The notes beneath the pieces were generated by a model. It saw only the letters and a program-made list of their open reading frames with translations, did no database searches and had not been told where the DNA came from. DNA of 34,199 nt from an uncultured Oscillospiraceae bacterium (GTDB lineage: Bacteria; Bacillota; Clostridia; Oscillospirales; Acutalibacteraceae), in assembly GCA_900539845.1 (NCBI GenBank), contig UQDP01000019.1:1-34199 (forward strand), in the 5' to 3' direction. The position numbers and the translations under genes are program-made. Shown piece after piece: positions 29,643-34,199 of this stretch; position 1 is the first letter of the stretch; every line of letters starts with the position of its first letter.

Positions 29643-29900
29643 AGGCTTCGAGAAATCGAGCTGAATTTCGCATTTGGCAATTCGTAGGCGTACAATGGTA
29701 CGTTAGAATTGGCAAAGGCGGAAAGCGCAAAGCCGCTCAAGTTGAGGACTTGAGCGGCTTTATTCCTTTGTAAGGACTAAAACGGAGTGATGTGGGCATC
29801 GTTCCCTACAATTCAATATTTGTCAAACAAATTTGTTTGTTGCGCGTTTCAGCCGACTTTATCGACAGCCTGAGCCGCTCCGTTATCGGAGCGGCTCGTT
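29643..29900 (+). repeat. Structured 233-bp intergenic repeat, copy B
   Basis: Positions 29643-29875 match copy A (14692-14924) at about nine bases in ten, with no gaps by eye. The third hairpin reads GCCGCTCAAG/CTTGAGCGGC here against CCCGCTCAAG/CTTGAGCGGG in copy A: both partners of the outer pair changed together. The element ends in CAGCCTGAGC and runs into a hairpin (29873-29897) with a short T tail. It lies between the convergent ABC ATPase and esterase genes, and with the preceding hairpins fills the 347-base gap 29554-29900. Confidence 0.85.
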
Positions 29901-29902
29901 TT
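29873..29902 (+). terminator. Terminator hairpin, exact duplicate of 29564-29588
   Basis: The same 25 bases as at 29564-29588 recur here, followed by GTTTTA. The two copies are direct repeats 309 bp apart and bracket repeat copy B. Confidence 0.85.
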
Positions 29903-30818
29903 ATCTGAACGCAAGCTCATTGGCAGCCGAATGCGCGATGAAAAAATCAGTCATTTCGTTTATGCATTCTTGTGAATACGTGGGCTGCGGATCCAGAACG
30001 GAAAAAACATGCGGCAGTTTTCTGCCCGTGTATTTTCCGCTGAAATCATGCAGCTTGTTTTCTATTCCGAAACGGTCAAGTGTTTTTTTCATTTTATAGG
30101 AATGTCGTCTGAGAAAATCTCCCGATGAAGTTACTATGTAAAACGGCGGAAGATTTTTAACGGCAATATGATCAACATTCATGTATTTATAATATTTGCT
30201 GCTTTTATAATTCTTTCCAAGCAATTCCGGCAGATTTATATTCATTATGAAATCAGGACCGGTCAGGTCTGCGGCAGGCGAGACCGCTCCGACAGCTCTG
30301 AATCTTAATTGCGGTTCTCCCACGGAAAAATCCTGCCGAAGTATGTAGGAAGATGAAACTGCCGCAGCGCAGAATGCAAGGTGGCCTCCCGCCGAATCAC
30401 CTGTGAGAAAACAGTTGTTCATATCAGCCGGGTAGTTTTTACCGTTTTTGCTGATCCAGTCGAAAGCTGAGAATATATCCTCGATTTGGTCCTGAAATCT
30501 GTATTGGCCTGCCAATCTGTAGTTCATGTTGAATACACAGAAGCCCTTGGCTGCAAGGCTCATGCAGTAATATTTGTTGATTTCCTTGCTTCCTGCCATC
30601 CAGCCGCCGCCGTGGATGTCGATGATTACGGGGAGCTTTTCGAAAGATTCCTGCGGGTAATAAACGTCAAGCAGGTGTTCTTTAAGATTGTCATCCTCAT
30701 AAGAAAGATCCGTCTTTGCGGTTATGCCCGGCGGAGGAGTCTGCCGGTTCAGCCTTTTCATGTCGTTTTTTTCATTTTCTTTCCAAAACAGTTTTAATAT
30801 CGGAGTAAAAAAAGACAT
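29901..30818 (-). CDS. Alpha/beta-hydrolase esterase (HSL/carboxylesterase type)
   Basis: This 305-aa enzyme is an alpha/beta hydrolase of the hormone-sensitive-lipase-like group, likely hydrolysing short acyl or acetyl esters. It has the oxyanion-hole HGGGW (69-73), nucleophile Ser142 in GDSAGGH, acid Asp234 in SSGDF and base His270 in LPHVF. There is no typical signal peptide; the first 13 residues (MSFFTPILKLFWK) are amphipathic or hydrophobic. In glycan-using gut bacteria such enzymes often deacetylate sugars, but nothing nearby fixes the substrate. It is a single gene, convergent with the ABC operon across repeat copy B. Confidence 0.9.
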   Translation of the reverse strand: MSFFTPILKLFWKENEKNDMKRLNRQTPPPGITAKTDLSYEDDNLKEHLLDVYYPQESFEKLPVIIDIHGGGWMAGSKEINKYYCMSLAAKGFCVFNMNYRLAGQYRFQDQIEDIFSAFDWISKNGKNYPADMNNCFLTGDSAGGHLAFCAAAVSSSYILRQDFSVGEPQLRFRAVGAVSPAADLTGPDFIMNINLPELLGKNYKSSKYYKYMNVDHIAVKNLPPFYIVTSSGDFLRRHSYKMKKTLDRFGIENKLHDFSGKYTGRKLPHVFSVLDPQPTYSQECINEMTDFFIAHSAANELAFR

Positions 30819-30901
30819 ATTTTCACCTCATAGTTGTGTACTAAATATATTCGGACCGCTGAAAATCCATATAAAAAATCTGTGATTATAAATACGGTCC
30901 G

Positions 30902-31405
30902 TTAAGCTGCGTTTATGATCTTTTCAATAAACGGTTCAACTTCTTTCGGCTCAAGCTCCATTACCATGGCGATTTCACTGTGGATTATATTCTGGGCCTT
31001 TCTGTAATATTTTTCGTCCAGCACGGAAAGATTTTTTCCGCATTCTTCCATTTTCTGCTTTTGGTCATGCAGTGTCTTAAGAAGTGAGAGCAATTCTTTT
31101 CTGTCCGCTGCGCTGATGATTCTTCTGTATTCTTCGCGGCGCGTATTGGCGTTCTCATCCCAAATTGTATCACAATCCGGTATAGATCTGATCATTTCCA
31201 TGATCTCACTGCGGCTCAGCACCTTTTTCATCTTTGCGGTTAACGCTGTATTGTCTACCGGCACAAAAATAGTTTCCCTCGAATCAAAGAAAGGAGAAAG
31301 TATATAATAGATCTTTGTTTCACGCGCAAATTTCTCCTCTTTGATATTTGTGATCTCGCAGGCCCCGTTTGAACCGTAGATAAACACGTCCCCTATTTTA
31401 TACAT
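30902..31405 (-). CDS. CarD-like / transcription-repair coupling-domain regulator
   Basis: This 167-aa protein begins MYKIGDVFIYGSNGACEITN, the CarD/TRCF RNA-polymerase-interacting Tudor-like domain (1-60), including YYILSPFFDSRETIFVPVDN. The alpha-helical C-terminal part (60-167) has the helix series RSEIMEMIRSI, RREEYRRIISAADRKELLSLL and LEPKEVEPFIEKII. CarD proteins bind RNA polymerase and modulate promoter opening; clostridial genomes carry several paralogues. ATG 31405 has AGGAGG 6 nt upstream, so the longer open frame to 31465 is not used. It is divergent from the large secreted peptidase gene, with an inverted repeat (31481-31514) between them. Confidence 0.9.
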   Translation of the reverse strand: MYKIGDVFIYGSNGACEITNIKEEKFARETKIYYILSPFFDSRETIFVPVDNTALTAKMKKVLSRSEIMEMIRSIPDCDTIWDENANTRREEYRRIISAADRKELLSLLKTLHDQKQKMEECGKNLSVLDEKYYRKAQNIIHSEIAMVMELEPKEVEPFIEKIINAA

Positions 31406-31480
31406 TGTTTCCCTCCTGACTATAATACAAACCGTAAAATACGCTTTACCGATTTTTAGATACATTCTTATTATAACACG

Positions 31481-31514
31481 TTTTGTAAAAAAATAACAGA
31501 AAAACTTTACAAAA
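31481..31514. promoter_or_regulatory. Inverted repeat in the carD / peptidase divergent region
   Basis: TTTTGTAAA (31481-31489) and TTTACAAAA (31506-31514) form a perfect 9-bp inverted repeat with a 16-nt spacer. On the minus strand a TATAAT (about 31470-31475) lies beside it. It may be an operator, but no matching regulator can be named. Confidence 0.4.
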
Positions 31515-31577
31515 AGTAGAAAAAAATATTTTCAGTAATTTGATGGCGCTTATTAAGGAAAAACTTTTTAATGTTTC

Positions 31578-31607
31578 TTGCCAAAGCGTTGTCATATATG
31601 TTAAAAT
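31578..31607 (+). promoter_or_regulatory. Possible promoter of the M14 peptidase gene
   Basis: TTGCCA (31578-31583) and TAAAAT (31602-31607) are 18 bp apart. AAAGGAG follows, about 10 nt before the TTG start codon. Confidence 0.45.
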
Positions 31608-31656
31608 AAAATGAACAGTTTTTTAATTTATTTATATTGCAAAGGAGAGACGGGCG

Positions 31657-34199
31657 TTGAAAAAAAGATTGCTTACATTTATCTTATCCCTATTTGTGTT
31701 TTCTGCCGTTATCGCGGGAACATCCTGGGTCTTTGCCTATGAAGCCCGGGCGGCTGTGAGTTCTGATGATTATTCTCTGAGCGGCAACTCGGTCATGGCT
31801 GTCGGCACAAAGCAGGAGCTTCAGGTGGTCCTCAGAAACGGAGCCGATGCAGATAAACAGTCCTTCACCTCAAGCAACACTTCTGTAGCCACAGTGACAT
31901 CAGACGGGGTTGTGACTGCAAATAGGACGGGTTCGGCAACGATTACATACTCGCCGGACGGAAACTCAAAAAAGAGCGTATCAATCGCGGTTAAGGCGAT
32001 GCCGACTTCGATAAGTATTTCCGCAACAAGCAAAACCCTTAACGAAGGGCAGAGCTTTAGTCTTAACGGCAGGGTGGAAAGCTCCGCATATCAGACCCCG
32101 GTCTATTATTCTTCGTCCGACAGCTCTGTTGCAACTGTTGTGACCGGCGGAAAGGTCACTGCCGTAGGAGAGGGCAAGGCTGTTATCACCGCCTTTACGG
32201 AAAACGGTTTGCGTGCATACTGCACGGTTTATGTATATGATAACAACGCCATATCTCTCAATCAGAAAGCAACAAAGATTGCTATGGATTACGACAATGT
32301 TGAGAAGATCGTTTACGGCACAAGCGTTCGCGGCAGAAATCTGGAAGCTTTCGTAATAGAGGGAAACGGAAATAACAGCAAAACCATATTCTGCACTTTT
32401 GCTGTTCACGGATTTGAAGACAGTTACGCAAAAGACGGAAAGGTCCTTGTTGAGGCGGCAAACAATATCATAGAGTATTTTGCCGAGAATCCTGAAAAAC
32501 TTCGGGATTACAGGCTTGTTGTTGTGCCCTGCGGAAATCCGGACGGTACGATTGATGGCGTAAACAATCTTCGCTCCGGCTCAAACGCTTTCGGCAGATG
32601 CACCGCAGCTCATGTTGATATGAACCGCGACTTTATTTCAGGCAAATTTAAAGGGCAGGAGAGCCGCGCGCTCAGAGATCTGATGAAGCAGTATAAAATG
32701 AATATATATCTTGATATTCACGGCTGGCTTAACACTGTGCTCGGTGATTCGGGCCTTGTGGATATATTCCGCAGCACCAATGGGCTCTCAAGAGACCAGA
32801 GTGGCTCATACGGTACTTCACAGGGATATATTATCGGCTGGGCAAAGGAAAACCTCGGAGCACGTTCGGCACTTGTTGAGCTGAGAAGCCCTTCAAGCGC
32901 AAATTACAGAAATATCGCCAAAGGAATAGAACAGGCGGTAAGCGGCAGCTATCATTCCTCTGATTATGATGTTGCGTATTCCGATTCGATTTCTTGGGCA
33001 AGAAACCTTCGTGTTACGGAAAACACCGACCGTTCTGTTTCACTGAGATGGGACAGTGTCTCAGGCGCTAAAGGATACGCCGTTGAATATCAGTATAACG
33101 GAGCATGGCACCAGTACACGGATGTGTTCGGTCAAAATTCCGTCACATTGGGCGGGCTTCAGAGCGGAGCGCTTTATGCTTTCCGTATCCGGGCGTTCAC
33201 ATATTCGGGTAATGTGCGCACCTATTCAAATTCCTATTCAGACAGGATAACCTGTTACACATTACCGCATAAGGCAGGAGCGCCGAGCGCTGCCGCACGG
33301 TCGGTTGACGGTACCGAGATCAAATTGACTTGGGGTCTTCAGCTTGATTCCAACGGTTATGTTATCTATATGAAGTCGGGCAGCAGTTGGAAAAAGTTGG
33401 CTGCTCTCGAGGGAAATATGACAAAATATTACACGGTTACAGGTTTGAAATCCAACACGCAGTACACCTTTGCCGTGGCGGCATACAGAGGCAGCGAGAC
33501 GAACACAAGCACGCTCAGCAATTCGTACACAACTTATACGGCTTGCGATATACCGTCGGATTTTGATGCTGTTGCCATTGACCCCTCAAGGATCGAAGTG
33601 ACTTGGGATAAGGTAAGCTCAAGCGGATATTACATTCAGTGGGCTACAAACAGCAGCTTCACGCAAAATGCAGACGGCTGCTATATATATGATGGAAATG
33701 CTACCGAATATACAATAAATACAAAGCAATTCAGCAAAAATTACTATGTTCGTGTAAGAGCCTTCCGCACTTACGGTTCCGAAACAATCTACGGCGCCTT
33801 TACAGAGACGGTTTCAACTAAAAACAGTCTGTTCAGGGCAGACGGAATCAAGATCACGGCGCGCGGCGGAGACGGCGAAAGAGCGAAAATAGAGTGGAAT
33901 GCCGTCGACGGAGCTGTGAGATATGAAGTCTATGAGATCACAAACGGTGTAAACAGACTCAAAGGCGAAACAACAGACACCAATTTCACATTTACCGATC
34001 TTGTGCCCGGATGGACATATGAAGTGAAGATCATAGCATACGGAAGCGACGGAAGGACTTCGGAAAGCGAAGGGTATACGTTCGGCGCAGCTTGCCCGAC
34101 CGTGCAGAATCTTAAGGCAACCATTACGGGAATGCATTCGATTCAAGCCGAATGGGATGTAACAACGAGCCACGGTTACCGTCTGGAATGGTCTACAAG
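31657..34199 (+). CDS. Secreted M14 zinc carboxypeptidase with Big2 and fibronectin III repeats (3' end outside window)
   Basis: The frame is open from TTG 31657 to the window end, 847 codons, so the C-terminus is missing. Residues 1-33 are a signal peptide (RLLTFILSLFVFSAVIAGTS). Two Big2-type Ig-like domains follow (about 35-115 and 116-200, with SSNTSVATVTSDGVVTA and SSDSSVATVVTGGKVTAVGE). The M14 peptidase domain (about 210-430) has zinc ligands His251/Glu254 (HGFED) and His355 (DIHGW), Asn323-Arg324 for the substrate carboxylate (MNRDF) and catalytic Glu408 (VELRSP). At least four Fn3 repeats follow from about residue 445 (LRVTENTDRSVSLRWDSVSG and similar). It is exported and probably cell-wall associated; a target such as peptidoglycan stem peptide or host protein is unknown. 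Confidence 0.9.
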   Translation, partial: MKKRLLTFILSLFVFSAVIAGTSWVFAYEARAAVSSDDYSLSGNSVMAVGTKQELQVVLRNGADADKQSFTSSNTSVATVTSDGVVTANRTGSATITYSPDGNSKKSVSIAVKAMPTSISISATSKTLNEGQSFSLNGRVESSAYQTPVYYSSSDSSVATVVTGGKVTAVGEGKAVITAFTENGLRAYCTVYVYDNNAISLNQKATKIAMDYDNVEKIVYGTSVRGRNLEAFVIEGNGNNSKTIFCTFAVHGFEDSYAKDGKVLVEAANNIIEYFAENPEKLRDYRLVVVPCGNPDGTIDGVNNLRSGSNAFGRCTAAHVDMNRDFISGKFKGQESRALRDLMKQYKMNIYLDIHGWLNTVLGDSGLVDIFRSTNGLSRDQSGSYGTSQGYIIGWAKENLGARSALVELRSPSSANYRNIAKGIEQAVSGSYHSSDYDVAYSDSISWARNLRVTENTDRSVSLRWDSVSGAKGYAVEYQYNGAWHQYTDVFGQNSVTLGGLQSGALYAFRIRAFTYSGNVRTYSNSYSDRITCYTLPHKAGAPSAAARSVDGTEIKLTWGLQLDSNGYVIYMKSGSSWKKLAALEGNMTKYYTVTGLKSNTQYTFAVAAYRGSETNTSTLSNSYTTYTACDIPSDFDAVAIDPSRIEVTWDKVSSSGYYIQWATNSSFTQNADGCYIYDGNATEYTINTKQFSKNYYVRVRAFRTYGSETIYGAFTETVSTKNSLFRADGIKITARGGDGERAKIEWNAVDGAVRYEVYEITNGVNRLKGETTDTNFTFTDLVPGWTYEVKIIAYGSDGRTSESEGYTFGAACPTVQNLKATITGMHSIQAEWDVTTSHGYRLEWST

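Noticed and set aside
1..34199. CRISPR arrays, insertion-sequence transposases, rRNA genes or a replication origin.
   Set aside because: No spaced direct repeats, transposase-like frames, rRNA segments or DnaA-box clusters were seen on either strand.

Overview
The window looks like a chromosomal segment of a spore-forming gut Clostridia species, probably near the Ruminococcaceae/Oscillospiraceae. Grounds: a gerA germination operon, consensus SigA-type promoters with 17-bp spacers, frequent TTG/GTG starts, ECF-type vitamin transporters, a two-cluster ferredoxin, the firmicute darA-holB-ricT set, and host- and plant-glycan enzymes. The taxonomic call is inference from gene content; no 16S rRNA gene is present.

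Region 1 (1-2250) is the end of a prophage. It holds a single-chain holin-endolysin, a minus-strand module of two tiny membrane peptides plus a ribbon-helix-helix protein behind a perfect consensus promoter with an embedded palindrome, an unknown 95-aa gene, and a tRNA-Pro(GGG) whose 3' end faces the phage and is the likely attachment site. Region 2 (2250-14000) is carbohydrate and small-molecule metabolism: a GH28-like protein, an ECF S-component overlapping a uridine-kinase-like enzyme, an iron alcohol dehydrogenase with a CoA-acylating semialdehyde dehydrogenase, a lone FeoB-like G domain, the sialic-acid genes nanE-nanA with a GH43-like enzyme, and a convergent GH2 beta-mannosidase. Together the last group fits scavenging of host glycans.

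Region 3 (14000-19900) has queT behind a probable preQ1-type leader, a 233-bp structured repeat, a DUF421-DUF4363 pair divergent from a three-gene gerA operon with a SigG-like promoter, and a previously hidden 47-aa secreted peptide. Region 4 (19900-25900) holds citrate synthase with a membrane protein and an AEC transporter, then darA, holB and ricT, with an unusually structured holB-ricT spacer, and a ferredoxin. Region 5 (25900-34199) has trmO with a GNAT enzyme, an amino-acid ABC transporter whose binding protein appears circularly permuted, the second copy of the 233-bp repeat inserted between two identical terminator hairpins, an esterase, a CarD-like regulator and the first 847 codons of a large secreted M14 peptidase with Big2 and Fn3 domains.

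The observations I rate highest are the 233-bp repeat with a covarying stem, the permuted binding protein, the prophage peptide/RHH module, the holin-endolysin fusion and the RNA structures before ricT and queT.
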